A program made the position numbers and the translations under genes. Source: Microbulbifer elongatus (GTDB taxonomy: Bacteria > Pseudomonadota > Gammaproteobacteria > Pseudomonadales > Cellvibrionaceae). From it: DNA of 64,000 bases. The stretch covers positions 124,001 to 188,000 of the forward strand of contig NZ_JAIVKJ010000001.1 in NCBI RefSeq assembly GCF_020524885.1, written 5' to 3'. The number at the start of each line of letters is the position of its first letter. The stretch's first letter is position 1. The notes under the pieces were generated by a model. That model worked only from the letters and a program-made list of their open reading frames with translations, ran no database searches and was not told the origin of the DNA. This document shows positions 43,434 through 53,202 of the stretch, in pieces.

Positions 43434-45374
43434 ATGGCAAAAAATCTCACCCAACAGTTGATCGAACAGCACCTGGTCAGCGGCAAGATGCATCCGGGCG
43501 AAGCCGTGAAACTAAAAATCGACCAGACGCTGTGCCAGGATGCCACCGGCACCATGGTGATGCTGGAGTTCGAGGCCCTGGGTTTTCCCCGGGTCAAAAC
43601 GGAACTCTCCGCCCAGTACGTGGACCACAACCTGATCCAGGCGGACTTCAAAAACGCCGACGACCACCTGTTTTTACGCAGCGCCAGCCGCAAATGGGGC
43701 ATCTGGTTTTCCCGCCCCGGCAATGGCATTAGTCACGCGGTGCACATGGCCTGCTTTGGCGTGCCCGGAAAAACCCTGCTGGGCTCCGACAGCCATACCT
43801 GTGCCGGTGGCGCCATGGGGATGCTCGCCATGGGGGCCGGGGGATTGCAGGTAGCGCTGGCGATGGCCGGGTTGCCCTTCTCGCTGGTGATGCCGGAAGT
43901 CGTCGGTGTCGAGGTCACCGGCAAGTTGCCACCCTGGGTCAGCGCCAAGGATGTGATCCTGGAAATGTTGCGGCGTTACGATGTAAAAGGCGGCGTAAAC
44001 AAAGTGTTTGAATATTACGGTCCGGGTCTCGATAACCTGACTGCCATGGATCGCCATGTTATTGCCAATATGGGGCAGGAAATGGGCGCGACCGCCAGCG
44101 TGTTCCCCGCGGATGAAAAAGTGCGGGCTTTTCTGCGGCAGCAGGGGCGCGAGGAGGACTTTGTCGAGCTGAAAGCGGAAGAGGGGGCGCAATACGATCA
44201 GCGTGAACAGATCGACCTTTCGAAGCTCGAACCGATGATTGCCTGCCCCTCCAGCCCGGGCAAGGTCGTTACTGTGCGCGAAGTGGCGGGAAAGCCCATC
44301 TATCAAAGCTATATTGGTTCTTCGGCCAACCCCGGCCTTCGGGATTTTGTGATCCCCGCAAAAATGGTGGAAGGAAAGAAAATCCCGGAAGATATATCAC
44401 TGGATATCAATCCCACCAGCCGTCAATTACTGGAAGAAATCAGCCGCACCGGCGACCTTAACAGCCTGTTACAGGCCGGTGCGCGTCTGCACCAGACCGG
44501 GTGCAACGGCTGTATCGGTATGGGGCAGGCGCCGGCCAGTGGTCGCATCAGCCTGCGCACGGTACCGCGCAACTTCCCCGGCCGCTCCGGCACCAAAGAG
44601 GATCAGGTCTATCTGTGCAGCCCGGAAACCGCTACCGCCAGTGCCCTCGCTGGTAAGATCACAGACCCACGGGATATGGACATGGATTACCCGGCGTTCA
44701 CCGAGCCGGAAAAGCTCGATGACATGCGCCCGCTGATGCTGGGCCCCCAGGACACCAGCAACGAGATTCCCGTGGAGCTGGAGAAAGGCCCCAATATCCA
44801 GCCGTTGCCAGATTTTGAGCCCCTATCCGAACAGTTGAGTGGCCCCATCCTGCTCAAGGCCGGTGACAATGTCTCCACCGACGAGATACTGCCTGCGGGT
44901 ACCGACATTCTTCCATTGCGCTCGAATATCCCGGCCATCAGCCACTTCACCTTTTCCCGTATCGATGAAGATTTTTACCAACGGGCCAAAAAGCATGGGG
45001 GAGATTGCTTCGTCATCGGGGGGGATAACTACGGACAGGGTTCCAGCCGTGAGCATGCGGCTATAGCGCCGCGCTATCTCGGCGTGCGCGCCGTTATCGC
45101 GGTGTCCATGGCTCGTATCCATCGCCGCAACCTGATCAATTTCGGCATAGTGCCGCTGCTATTCAAGCAGGCGGCGGATCTGGCACGCCTGAATCAGGAC
45201 GACCAACTGGAATTCGAAGATCTTCCGTCGCAATTACAGAACGGCAACACCGTCCAGGTGAAACTGGCGAACGGGAAAACCCTGGAAGTTATCCACAATA
45301 TGAGCGATGAAGAGGTGGCGACCGTGATTGCCGGCGGGCTGATCAATGAAGTGCGCAAGGAAGCCGGGGGTTGA
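43434..45374 (+). CDS. Aconitate hydratase, Aquifex/archaeal-type
   Basis: 646 residues, shorter than AcnA or AcnB (~860-900) and like the monomeric Aquifex-type aconitase family. Strong AGGAGAG ribosome site. The [4Fe-4S] ligands are the cysteines in S-D-S-H-T-C (Cys123) and C-N-G-C (Cys357 and Cys360). The swivel domain (about 480-646) has G-D-N-V-S-T-D-E-I-L-P-A-G, G-G-D-N-Y-G-Q-G-S-S-R-E-H-A and A-R-I-H-R-R-N-L-I-N-F-G. It interconverts citrate and isocitrate in the TCA cycle. A 3-isopropylmalate dehydratase is unlikely because both domains are fused in one chain. Whether it is the main aconitase cannot be told from the window. Confidence 0.9.
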   Translation: MAKNLTQQLIEQHLVSGKMHPGEAVKLKIDQTLCQDATGTMVMLEFEALGFPRVKTELSAQYVDHNLIQADFKNADDHLFLRSASRKWGIWFSRPGNGISHAVHMACFGVPGKTLLGSDSHTCAGGAMGMLAMGAGGLQVALAMAGLPFSLVMPEVVGVEVTGKLPPWVSAKDVILEMLRRYDVKGGVNKVFEYYGPGLDNLTAMDRHVIANMGQEMGATASVFPADEKVRAFLRQQGREEDFVELKAEEGAQYDQREQIDLSKLEPMIACPSSPGKVVTVREVAGKPIYQSYIGSSANPGLRDFVIPAKMVEGKKIPEDISLDINPTSRQLLEEISRTGDLNSLLQAGARLHQTGCNGCIGMGQAPASGRISLRTVPRNFPGRSGTKEDQVYLCSPETATASALAGKITDPRDMDMDYPAFTEPEKLDDMRPLMLGPQDTSNEIPVELEKGPNIQPLPDFEPLSEQLSGPILLKAGDNVSTDEILPAGTDILPLRSNIPAISHFTFSRIDEDFYQRAKKHGGDCFVIGGDNYGQGSSREHAAIAPRYLGVRAVIAVSMARIHRRNLINFGIVPLLFKQAADLARLNQDDQLEFEDLPSQLQNGNTVQVKLANGKTLEVIHNMSDEEVATVIAGGLINEVRKEAGG

Positions 45375-45421
45375 TTTCACATTATCGGTTAACGGCTGTT
45401 CCCTTACTAACAGCTGTTCGC

Positions 45422-46216
45422 CTACGGTGAAAGTCGATCCAGGCGCAGTCGTTCGCGTGCATCAAACAGCCGCCGCGCACACAGCGCCACCGCGACAAAG
45501 GTGCCGAAGCCGGTGCCGGCGGCGATGGTGAACATGATCAGTATCTGATACTTCACTGCCAATGCTGGCGAACTGCCGGCGAGAATCTGCCCGGTCATCA
45601 TGCCTGGCAGGGATACGATACCCGCGGCGGCCATGGCATTGATGGTGGGCATCAGGCCCGCGCGCATGGCATCCCGGCGCAGCTGGGCACTGGCCTGCTG
45701 CCAGGTTTCTCCCAGCATCAGGCGGTTTTCGATTTCACCGCGTCCTTTGCGCGCCCCTTCTGTCAGCCTTTCCAGCCCGAGGGCCACACCGGTCATGGTA
45801 TTGCCCAGCAGCATACCCAGCAGGGGAATGGCATATTGCGGCAGGTACCAGGGCTGGGGGCTGATAATCACCACCAGTGTCAGCACGGTAATAGTGAACC
45901 CGGAGACAAACATCGACAGGGTGCCGATGCCGAAACTCCAGCCGCCCCGCAGCCGGTATTGCTGGCGGGCCACCACCTCGCGCCCCGCCAGCAACAGCAT
46001 GGCAAATCCCATCAGTGCCACCCACAGCAGGCTGCCGACCGCGAACAGCGCCTCCAGCACAAAGCCGATTAAAGCGAGCTGAATGGCGGTGCGCGCGGCG
46101 GCTATCAGCAGCGGGCGGCCAACCCTCAGTTGCGCCAGCCAGGTGCAGGCCGCTAGCGCCAGCACCAGCCCCGCGGCAATTCCCAGCTGCCACCAGCTCA
46201 GGTCGATGGTATTCAC
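45422..46216 (-). CDS. fetB: FetB-type iron export ABC transporter permease
   Basis: 264 residues, GTG start. Six to seven membrane segments with the UPF0014/FetB core G-N-T-M-T-G-V-A-L-G-L-E-R-L (about 135-148), the amphipathic coupling stretch E-N-R-L-M-L-G, and I-V-S-L-P-G-M-M-T-G-Q-I-L-A-G (about 200-214). With FetA it exports iron and aids resistance to oxidative stress. It starts ten bases after the fetA stop, so the two form an operon. Confidence 0.88.
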   Translation of the reverse strand: MNTIDLSWWQLGIAAGLVLALAACTWLAQLRVGRPLLIAAARTAIQLALIGFVLEALFAVGSLLWVALMGFAMLLLAGREVVARQQYRLRGGWSFGIGTLSMFVSGFTITVLTLVVIISPQPWYLPQYAIPLLGMLLGNTMTGVALGLERLTEGARKGRGEIENRLMLGETWQQASAQLRRDAMRAGLMPTINAMAAAGIVSLPGMMTGQILAGSSPALAVKYQILIMFTIAAGTGFGTFVAVALCARRLFDARERLRLDRLSP

Positions 46217-46226
46217 GATGCGTCCT

Positions 46227-46832
46227 TCATGATGTCACCGCCTGTTCTTTTACGCCGGAATTTTCAATGTGAAAGTGCCGGTCGGCGACCCGTTGAATCT
46301 GGTCTTCATGATGGGCTACCCACAGGGTGGGGATCTTTTGTTCGCGGATGGTGTCACACAGCCAGTGTTCCACGAGCTGGGTATTGTCTTTATCCAGGTT
46401 TGCGGTGGGCTCGTCCAGCAGCAACGCCGAGGGTTTGCGGGACAGGGCGCGGGCGAGCGCAAGGCGCTGCTTCTCTCCGGAGGATAGGCGGGACACCTGC
46501 CATTCAAACGCCTCTGGGGGCAGCCCAACCTGTTCCAGTAGCTGTTCAGGGCGGCCTTTAAAATGCTCGCCGACGGTCTCGTGCCACCAGGCGCTTTCCG
46601 CGGGTACCAGCATTACCGCACTTCGCCAGCGGTGGCCGGGAAGTGCGCTTTGTTCGGTGTTTCCCAGCTGTACCTGCCCATCGTGTAATTCCAGGTCGGC
46701 AATGGCACGCAGCAAGCGGCTTTTGCCTGAGCCAGAGGGACCGGAAAGACAAAGGATTTCTCCCGCTGTGATATCCAGTTGAATGGATTCCAGATCCCCC
46801 ACAGCGACGTCGCACAGTTTCAGGTTGCTCAT
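46227..46832 (-). CDS. fetA: FetA-type iron export ABC transporter ATPase
   Basis: 201 residues. Walker A is G-P-S-G-S-G-K-S at about 31-38, signature L-S-S-G-E-K-Q-R near 116-123, Walker B A-L-L-L-D-E-P-T-A-N-L-D near 136-147, and the switch His in V-A-H-H near 172. The short chain without a substrate-binding partner gene matches FetA. First gene of the fetAB pair, divergent from parC. Confidence 0.88.
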   Translation of the reverse strand: MSNLKLCDVAVGDLESIQLDITAGEILCLSGPSGSGKSRLLRAIADLELHDGQVQLGNTEQSALPGHRWRSAVMLVPAESAWWHETVGEHFKGRPEQLLEQVGLPPEAFEWQVSRLSSGEKQRLALARALSRKPSALLLDEPTANLDKDNTQLVEHWLCDTIREQKIPTLWVAHHEDQIQRVADRHFHIENSGVKEQAVTS

Positions 46833-47073
46833 TTTCTGGCTAGCAAGGCAGATGGCTGGAGAGGGGGCTGGACGGGAAATTTGGGGCGGACATTAGCTGG
46901 CTACCTTGCTGGCGGGAGAACAGGAACAGCGAAAACACTGTTTTTATCAGGAACGGATACTGCACCGCAATCCTGTTACCTCAGACGCGCAGGCTTTGAA
47001 CCCCTCGCCACTGTCCGCCATAATCCCCCCTCTGTATGCACGACACCCAACAAAATAACGAGACTCTCGCAGT

Positions 47074-49323
47074 ATGACCGAGCCCTCAGTCTTTGAAGCA
47101 TCCGAACGCCAGCACCTGGCGGATTACACCGAGAAGGCGTACCTGGACTACTCCATGTACGTGATTCTCGATCGCGCCCTGCCCAATATCGGCGACGGTC
47201 TCAAGCCGGTGCAGCGCCGTATTGTCTACGCCATGAGCGAATTGGGGCTGAAGGCCAGCGCCAAGTACAAAAAGTCCGCGCGTACCGTGGGCGACGTGAT
47301 CGGTAAGTACCACCCGCACGGTGACAGTGCGGTGTACGAGGCGATGGTGCTGATGGCGCAGCCGTTCAGCTACCGCTACCCGCTGGTGGACGGCCAGGGC
47401 AACTGGGGCTCGCCGGATGACCCCAAATCCTTCGCCGCCATGCGTTACACCGAATCCCGTATGGGCAAGTACTCCGAGGTACTGCTGTCCGAGCTGGGAC
47501 AGGGCACCGTGGACTGGCAGCCCAACTTCGACGGCACCATGCACGAGCCTGCGGTTCTGCCGGCGCGAGTACCCAATATCCTGCTGAACGGCACCACCGG
47601 CATCGCCGTGGGCATGGCCACGGATATCCCGCCGCACAACCTGCGCGAGGTGGTGGATGCCACGGTGCATATGCTGGAGAACCCCAAAGCCACGGTCAGT
47701 GAGTTGTGTGCGTACATCCAGGGCCCGGATATGCCCACCGAGGCCGAGATTATCTCGCCGCGGGCTGACCTGCAGAAAATGTACGAGACCGGTAAGGGCT
47801 CGGTGAAAATGCGTGCGGTTTGGACCAAGGAAGACGGTGACATCATCATCACCGCGCTGCCTTACCAGGCCAGTGGCTCGAAAGTGCTGGAGCAGATCGC
47901 CGCACAGATGCAGGCCAAGAAGCTACCGATGGTGTCCGACCTGCGCGATGAATCGGACCACGAGAACCCAACCCGCCTGGTGATTGTGCCCAAGTCCAAT
48001 CGCGTGGACCTGGAGCAGGTAATGAACCACCTGTTCGCGACCACCGACCTGGAGAAGAGCTACCGCGTCAACCTGAACATGATCGGTGTCGACGGTCGCC
48101 CGCAGGTGAAGTCACTGGACAAGATCCTCACCGAGTGGCTGAGCTTCCGTACCGTTACCACGAGACGCCGCCTGCAGTTCCGCCTCGACAAGGTCGAGCG
48201 GCGCCTGCACCTGTTGGATGGCTTGTTGATCGCATTCCTCAATATCGATGAAGTGATCGAGATCATCCGCACCCACGATGAGCCGAAACAGGAACTGATG
48301 CGGCGCTTTGAGCTGTCGGAAGTTCAGGCGGAATATGTCCTCGATACCAAGTTGCGCCAGTTGGCGCGCCTCGAGGAGATGAAGATCCGCGGTGAACAGG
48401 CGGAGCTGGAAAAAGAGCGCGAGAGCCTTACCAAAACCCTCGGCAGCGAGCGCCGCCTGAAGACCCTGATCAAGAAAGAACTACTGGCCGCCGCCGATGA
48501 ATTCGGGGATGAGCGCCGCTCGCCCATCGTGCAGCGGGAAGAAGCCAAGGCATTCAGTGAAACCGAACTGTTGTCCTCCGACCCGATTACCGTTGTGCTC
48601 TCCGCCAAGGGCTGGATTCGCCAGGCCAAGGGCCACGAGATCGACCCGGAGTCCCTCAGTTACAAGGCCGGTGACGGCTTCAAATACGCCGCCCGTGGCA
48701 AGAGCAACCAGCCGGCGCTGTTACTGGACAGCACCGGACGTAGCTACGCCATTGCCGCCCACTCGCTGCCTTCCGCACGGGGGCAGGGTGAGCCGTTGTC
48801 GGGGCGGATCAATCCGCCGTCCGGGGCCACCTTCGAGGGCCTGCTGATGGGCGGGGACGATCAGAAGGTATTGCTGGCATCCGACGCTGGTTATGGCTTT
48901 ATCGCGAAGTACGCCGACTTGCAGTCCCGCAACAAGGCGGGCAAGGCCATGCTGAGTTTGCCCAAAGGCGCGCAGGTGCTGCCTCCCCAGGAAATCGAAA
49001 ACCCGGAGTCTGCATTGCTTGCGGCGGTAACCAGCGAGGGCCGCATGCTGGTATTCCCGGTATCGGAACTCCCGGAGCTCTCCAAAGGCAAGGGCAACAA
49101 AATCATTAACATCCCTGCCGCACGTGCCGCCAGCCGCGAGGAAATTGTGGTGGGTATTGCCGTGCTGGAAGGCAAGGATCAACTGATCATCCATGCGGGC
49201 AAGCGCCACACCAAGATCAAGATTGCCGAGCTGGAGCACTACGAGGGCGAGCGCGGCCGAAGGGGTAACAAACTGCCGCGTGGTTTCCAGAAGGTGGACA
49301 AGGTGGAAGTCGAGAGAAAATAA
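47074..49323 (+). CDS. parC: DNA topoisomerase IV subunit A
   Basis: 749 residues (E. coli ParC 752). The catalytic tyrosine is Tyr125 in A-A-M-R-Y-T-E. The quinolone-determining region [10 protein letters not shown] has Ser85 and Glu89, the wild-type residues, so no target mutation is visible. The C-terminal domain (about 500-749) has the degenerate six-blade beta-pinwheel of ParC rather than GyrA: no Q-R-R-G-G-K-G box. With ParE it decatenates daughter chromosomes. parE is not in the window. It has a strong shared terminator. Confidence 0.95.
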   Translation: MTEPSVFEASERQHLADYTEKAYLDYSMYVILDRALPNIGDGLKPVQRRIVYAMSELGLKASAKYKKSARTVGDVIGKYHPHGDSAVYEAMVLMAQPFSYRYPLVDGQGNWGSPDDPKSFAAMRYTESRMGKYSEVLLSELGQGTVDWQPNFDGTMHEPAVLPARVPNILLNGTTGIAVGMATDIPPHNLREVVDATVHMLENPKATVSELCAYIQGPDMPTEAEIISPRADLQKMYETGKGSVKMRAVWTKEDGDIIITALPYQASGSKVLEQIAAQMQAKKLPMVSDLRDESDHENPTRLVIVPKSNRVDLEQVMNHLFATTDLEKSYRVNLNMIGVDGRPQVKSLDKILTEWLSFRTVTTRRRLQFRLDKVERRLHLLDGLLIAFLNIDEVIEIIRTHDEPKQELMRRFELSEVQAEYVLDTKLRQLARLEEMKIRGEQAELEKERESLTKTLGSERRLKTLIKKELLAAADEFGDERRSPIVQREEAKAFSETELLSSDPITVVLSAKGWIRQAKGHEIDPESLSYKAGDGFKYAARGKSNQPALLLDSTGRSYAIAAHSLPSARGQGEPLSGRINPPSGATFEGLLMGGDDQKVLLASDAGYGFIAKYADLQSRNKAGKAMLSLPKGAQVLPPQEIENPESALLAAVTSEGRMLVFPVSELPELSKGKGNKIINIPAARAASREEIVVGIAVLEGKDQLIIHAGKRHTKIKIAELEHYEGERGRRGNKLPRGFQKVDKVEVERK

Positions 49324-49334
49324 GAGACTGACCA

Positions 49335-49380
49335 GGGCAAATAAAAAAGAGGGCGCAATGCCCTCTTTTTTTATTTGCCC
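49335..49380. terminator. Bidirectional terminator between parC and the DUF2147 gene
   Basis: An unusually long stem of about 20 bp (arms beginning GGGCAAATAAAAAAGAGGGC) with a short loop and T-runs on both strands; it serves both convergent genes. Confidence 0.88.
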
Positions 49381-49400
49381 TGGAAGAGCATCGAAAAGAA

Positions 49401-49835
49401 TTACTTGGCGGGATACCAGGTCTGGGTCCGGTAGAAGAACCCGAGGTAGCCGCGGACTTTGAGGTTGCCGCCCTCCACCCACATCTTGCAGTCGTAGACC
49501 TTGCCTTTGGCGGGGTCGAGAATCTGACCGCCCTCGTAGACGTCACCTTTTTTCACCATATCGGTGATGACATTCATGCCGACGATTTTTTTGCCCTTGT
49601 TGGCGCCCGGGCAGGCGTCGCATACGGTATCGTCCGGCTTCATCAGCAGGTCGACCACCTTGCCGTAATATTTGCCGCCCTGTTCGTAAATCTCGACAAC
49701 CGATTTTTTCTGCCCGGTTTCGTCATCGATGGTCGTCCAGCGGCCAACCACGTCGGCAAAGGCGAGCTGAGTGGTGAACAGCAGTGTGGTGAGTGCAAGG
49801 ATTAGAGCCTTCAGCGGAGAGAGTCGGTTTTTCAT
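49401..49835 (-). CDS. DUF2147 domain periplasmic protein
   Basis: 144 residues from the ATG at 49835, which opens a clear signal peptide (hydrophobic 8-24, cleavage after A-F-A). In-frame upstream ATGs would add polar residues. The mature protein has the DUF2147 lipocalin-like beta-barrel pattern: V-V-G-R-W-T-T-I-D-D-E-T-G near its start, G-K-Y-Y-G-K-V, a C-D-A-C pair (about 73-76), and the ending L-R/K-V-R-G-Y-L-G-x-x-x-R-T-Q-T-W. Function unknown for the family; secreted. A perfect inverted repeat lies just upstream, suggesting control by a dedicated repressor. Confidence 0.85.
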   Translation of the reverse strand: MKNRLSPLKALILALTTLLFTTQLAFADVVGRWTTIDDETGQKKSVVEIYEQGGKYYGKVVDLLMKPDDTVCDACPGANKGKKIVGMNVITDMVKKGDVYEGGQILDPAKGKVYDCKMWVEGGNLKVRGYLGFFYRTQTWYPAK

Positions 49836-49852
49836 AAAGGGATCCATCGCTA

Positions 49853-49881
49853 AAATAAGGTGTGACCATATCACCTTATTT
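49853..49881. promoter_or_regulatory. Perfect 10-bp inverted repeat, likely operator of the DUF2147 gene
   Basis: Arms AAATAAGGTG and CACCTTATTT around a 9-base spacer, 18-46 bases upstream of the DUF2147 start codon. Length and symmetry fit a dimeric regulator. No T-run follows it closely enough to be a terminator. Confidence 0.55.
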
Positions 49882-50003
49882 GGTCGGTTTCTGCCATTTG
49901 GCTTCCAATTTAGTGTAGATGTTCGCAGAAAGGGTGCCGCGACAAAATACGGCTGGCGCTGTCATTAACTGGAATCTGTGAACTACCGGGTGTGTGTTCA
50001 CCG

Positions 50004-51494
50004 TCAGGAAGAGCAGCTGATGGGCAGATGTTTGCCCGCGTCCGTTGGCGCCGCCGCCCACTCTTCGAATCCCGGGTGCTCGTCAAACGGCGCCTGCAAC
50101 AGATCAAAGAAAACACTCAGGGGCTGGTAGTCACCGGCCTCTGCGGCTTCGATCACTTTCTGTGCCAGGTAATTGCGCAGCACAAATTTGGGGTTTGTTG
50201 CCAGCATTGCGCGGCTGCGTTCCTGCACAGAGCGCGTCTCCTTTTGCAGGCGCTGATCGTAGCGCTGTAACCAATTTCCCAGGGCTTCATGTTGCGAAGG
50301 TGAGACCAGGGCTTCCAGCGTGCCCGCCGGTCGTTCGCCAGCGTAGTGGCTCAGGGCGCGGAAAAATAGCGAGTAATCCACGCGGCCGTGCTCGAGCAAT
50401 TCCAGCAAGTCTGCACACAATTGCTGGTCGCCGTCATCTTCCATTTCCAGTCCCAGTTTGGCTCGCATCAGCCCCGCGTAGTAGTCGATCAGCAGCGGCT
50501 GAAACTCCCCGAGACAATCCTTCAGAACTTCCGTATCAAGCAGTGAGGAAAAAGCGTGAGCCAGCGCGTTAAGGTTCCACAGCACCACACCCGGTTGTGC
50601 ATCAAATGCATAGCGGCCGGTGTGGTCGGAGTGATTGCAGATAAAACCCGGTTCGTAATCGTCGAGAAATCCGTAGGGACCAAAGTCGAAGGTGTCGCCA
50701 ATGATCGACATATTGTCCGTGTTTAATACACCGTGGGCGAAACCCACCGATTGCCAGCCGGCCGCCAGTTCCGCACTGCGCTGTACCGTAAACCGCAACA
50801 GCGCCTCAGCTTGCTGTTGAATGGGTTGGTCCTTAACGTCAGGAATAAACTGTTCACAGACAAATTCCACTAGCCGTTTTTGCGCATCCAGCTGGCGGGT
50901 GTAGAACAGGTATTCGAAATGCCCGAAGCGGATGTGCGTGCGCGCCACACGAATCAGCGCCGCACCGGTTTCCATTTTTTCCCGCGCCACCGGCTCATTA
51001 CTGCCGGCAATACTGAGTGCGCGGGTGCTGCGAATCCTCAGGGCTGTCAATGCTTCGCCTGCCAGGTATTCGCGAATGGTGGAGCGCAATACTGCGCGTC
51101 CGTCACCAAAACGAGAGTAGGGGGTTTTACCTGCGCCCTTGAGGTGCAGGTCCCAGCGCTTGCCCGCGTGCTCCGCTTCGCCAAGCAGTAGGGCGCGGCC
51201 GTCTCCCAATTCCGGGTTGTATCCGCCAAACTGGTGACCGGTATATTTCATGGCAGTGGGTTCGCTGCCAGCAAATAACTTTGCCCCGGTGGTGTACAGG
51301 GGCCAGTCAGGATGCTCAACGTCTTTTGTGTCGAGACCAATGAGGGCCATCACCTGCTGGTTAACGTGAATTTGATGCGGATTCTGCAGTGGGGCTGGGG
51401 GCGTGGGAGTGCCGAAGGCCGGCCCCAGGTCGGCGTAGTGATGTTGCAGGTGCAGCTGGTCGAGAGAGCTCGTTTGAGCGCCGGATTTGGTCAC
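50004..51494 (-). CDS. selO: SelO/YdiU protein adenylyltransferase
   Basis: 496 residues. Pseudokinase with inverted ATP binding: the N-terminal Y-T-G-H-Q-F-G-G-Y-N-P-E-L-G-D-G-R-A-L-L-L-G-E block, L-K-G-A-G-K-T-P-Y-S-R-F-G-D-G-R-A-V-L-R-S-T, and H-G-V-L-N-T-D-N-M-S-I-I-G-D-T-F-D-F-G-P-Y-G are all family marks. The C-terminus is C-S-S; the cysteine occupies the place of selenocysteine in eukaryotic SelO. SelO transfers AMP to protein hydroxyls and affects the redox response. It starts 19 bases after the ppx stop, so the two are probably one operon. Confidence 0.93.
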   Translation of the reverse strand: MTKSGAQTSSLDQLHLQHHYADLGPAFGTPTPPAPLQNPHQIHVNQQVMALIGLDTKDVEHPDWPLYTTGAKLFAGSEPTAMKYTGHQFGGYNPELGDGRALLLGEAEHAGKRWDLHLKGAGKTPYSRFGDGRAVLRSTIREYLAGEALTALRIRSTRALSIAGSNEPVAREKMETGAALIRVARTHIRFGHFEYLFYTRQLDAQKRLVEFVCEQFIPDVKDQPIQQQAEALLRFTVQRSAELAAGWQSVGFAHGVLNTDNMSIIGDTFDFGPYGFLDDYEPGFICNHSDHTGRYAFDAQPGVVLWNLNALAHAFSSLLDTEVLKDCLGEFQPLLIDYYAGLMRAKLGLEMEDDGDQQLCADLLELLEHGRVDYSLFFRALSHYAGERPAGTLEALVSPSQHEALGNWLQRYDQRLQKETRSVQERSRAMLATNPKFVLRNYLAQKVIEAAEAGDYQPLSVFFDLLQAPFDEHPGFEEWAAAPTDAGKHLPISCSS

Positions 51495-51513
51495 AGGGTT
51501 CCTGAATAGATCG

Positions 51514-53031
51514 CTATATTTGTTTCAATTTCAGTTTGATGCCTTTGTCTTCCCAGCACTGTACCTCGAGCTCCAGCAGGTCTTCGATCGCCGGGAACTG
51601 GTAGAGCCAGGCTTCTGGGACCTGTAGCAGGTAACCGGGGCCGTGCGCGGACAGGTTGAGGCCATCGATATCCCGGTCCACATGATCCCGGTGTACGATA
51701 CAGGCGAGACGCAGGCACAGTAGCAGGTCGCTGTCGGGGTGAAAACCGTAGTGCTCCTGTACCGCCTTGATATCGCCGCGCTGGTTGCGCACCAGATAGG
51801 CGAGATTTTCCTGTTCGTTTTTGCTGAACCCGGCCATGTCCGCGTGCTCGATCATATAGGCACCCAGCTTGCGGAAACTGCTGTGGGACAGGGATAGCCC
51901 GATCTGGTGCAGGTCCGCTGCCCAGCGCAACAGGCGCCGCTGGGCGACCTGCGAGTGGGGCTTTAACTGGCCAAAAAACTGCAGCGCGGTATTGGCGACA
52001 CGGTTGGCCTGCGCGGGATCAATTTCCCCCCGCTCCATCAGGTTGGCCACGGTATCCGCGCGGCGGTCGCCGCCGGCCGCGCGGCCGGCCAGGTCATGGA
52101 CGATGCCCTCGCGAATGGCGTAAGGGGAAATGTGCATCTGTTCGATATTCAATTCGCGAAAAATCCCATGCAGAATCGCAAGGCCTGCGGCAAACACCGG
52201 GCGCCTTTGAGGGTCAAGATGCGGTAAATCGATACTGTCGACGGTTTTACACTTCGCCACCTTGTCAGCGAGTTTATCCAGGTCCTCGCGCAGGATAGGC
52301 AGCAGCTCGCCATCGTTAAGCACGCGCGCCACGGATTTGACTGTACCGGATGCACCCATCACCAGCGCATCATCGGCAATGTGCTGCAGTTCCTGAAGTT
52401 CTGCCTGTGCGGCACGGCGGGCGCGGATGAAATTATTGCGTTTGCCGGCGTCAATCTTGCCGCTGTCAAAAAAGCGCCGGTTAAAGGCGACGCAGCCCAT
52501 GCTGACGCTTTGCAATTGTTTTGGCGTTTCCACACCGCGGACCAGCTCGGTGGAACCGCCACCGATATCCACCACACAGCGCAGCTGCGGTGGCCCCTCT
52601 GCTGCAGCCATGACGCCGGAATAGATCAGGCGCGCTTCTTCAATGCCGGAAATGATTTCGATGGGTGCGCCAAGAATGCCTTCCGCTGCCTCCAGAAAAC
52701 CATCCGCTCGGGTACTGGCGGCGCGCAGTGTGTTGGTGCCGACTACACGCACATTGTCCAGGGGCAGGTCCTGTATCACCGGTGCGAAGCGGCGCAGGGC
52801 TTCGAGGGCGCGCTCAGCAACTTCTGGCGCCAAGTTGCGCTCATTGTCCAGACCTTCCGCCAGTCGCACCATGGCGCGGTCGGTATGCAGTCGCACCATG
52901 CGCAGATCGCGAAACTCGGCCAGTAGCAGATGAAAACTGTTGGAGCCCAGGTCGAGCGCAGCGTAGCGCTCGTGACTGTTGTCTGCACTGGTACTGGCGG
53001 AGTGGATAGTGGTAGCGTCAGCGGCTGTCAT
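51514..53031 (-). CDS. ppx: Exopolyphosphatase
   Basis: 505 residues from the ATG at 53031; the frame opens 13 codons further up, but those overlap the Pho-box-like repeats. ASKHA fold: A-L-D-L-G-S-N-S-F-H-L-L-L-A (about 25-38), D-I-G-G-G-S-T-E-L near 155, and a C-terminal HD-like region (about 310-500). Ppx hydrolyses polyphosphate from the chain end, releasing phosphate; the family also includes pppGpp phosphatase GppA. Divergent orientation to ppk1 with a shared 171-base control region favours Ppx over GppA. Confidence 0.9.
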   Translation of the reverse strand: MTAADATTIHSASTSADNSHERYAALDLGSNSFHLLLAEFRDLRMVRLHTDRAMVRLAEGLDNERNLAPEVAERALEALRRFAPVIQDLPLDNVRVVGTNTLRAASTRADGFLEAAEGILGAPIEIISGIEEARLIYSGVMAAAEGPPQLRCVVDIGGGSTELVRGVETPKQLQSVSMGCVAFNRRFFDSGKIDAGKRNNFIRARRAAQAELQELQHIADDALVMGASGTVKSVARVLNDGELLPILREDLDKLADKVAKCKTVDSIDLPHLDPQRRPVFAAGLAILHGIFRELNIEQMHISPYAIREGIVHDLAGRAAGGDRRADTVANLMERGEIDPAQANRVANTALQFFGQLKPHSQVAQRRLLRWAADLHQIGLSLSHSSFRKLGAYMIEHADMAGFSKNEQENLAYLVRNQRGDIKAVQEHYGFHPDSDLLLCLRLACIVHRDHVDRDIDGLNLSAHGPGYLLQVPEAWLYQFPAIEDLLELEVQCWEDKGIKLKLKQI

Positions 53032-53039
53032 GGTTATCG

Positions 53040-53086
53040 TTGTCAAATGCGTGTAACAAAAATGTAGCAAACTGCGTTGCTATAAC
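53040..53086 (+). promoter_or_regulatory. Pho-box-like triple direct repeat and -10 element of ppk1
   Basis: Three heptamers spaced 11 bases apart, TTGTCAA (53040), GTGTAAC (53051) and ATGTAGC (53062), resemble the PhoB half-site CTGT(A/C)A(T/C), with 4-base spacers. A TATAAC -10 lies at 53081-53086, 12 bases after the last heptamer, as expected for a PhoB-activated promoter. Repeat matches are 5/7, 6/7 and 5/7. Confidence 0.55.
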
Positions 53087-53202
53087 CTATGGCTTTAAGA
53101 GCGTTTACCCGATTGAGACCGAACAACTTTGCTCTGCCCACAGGTCTATCGCGCCCCGATGGCGATGAGGGGACCTGTCCCACGGAGAATGCAGTAGAGA
53201 GT

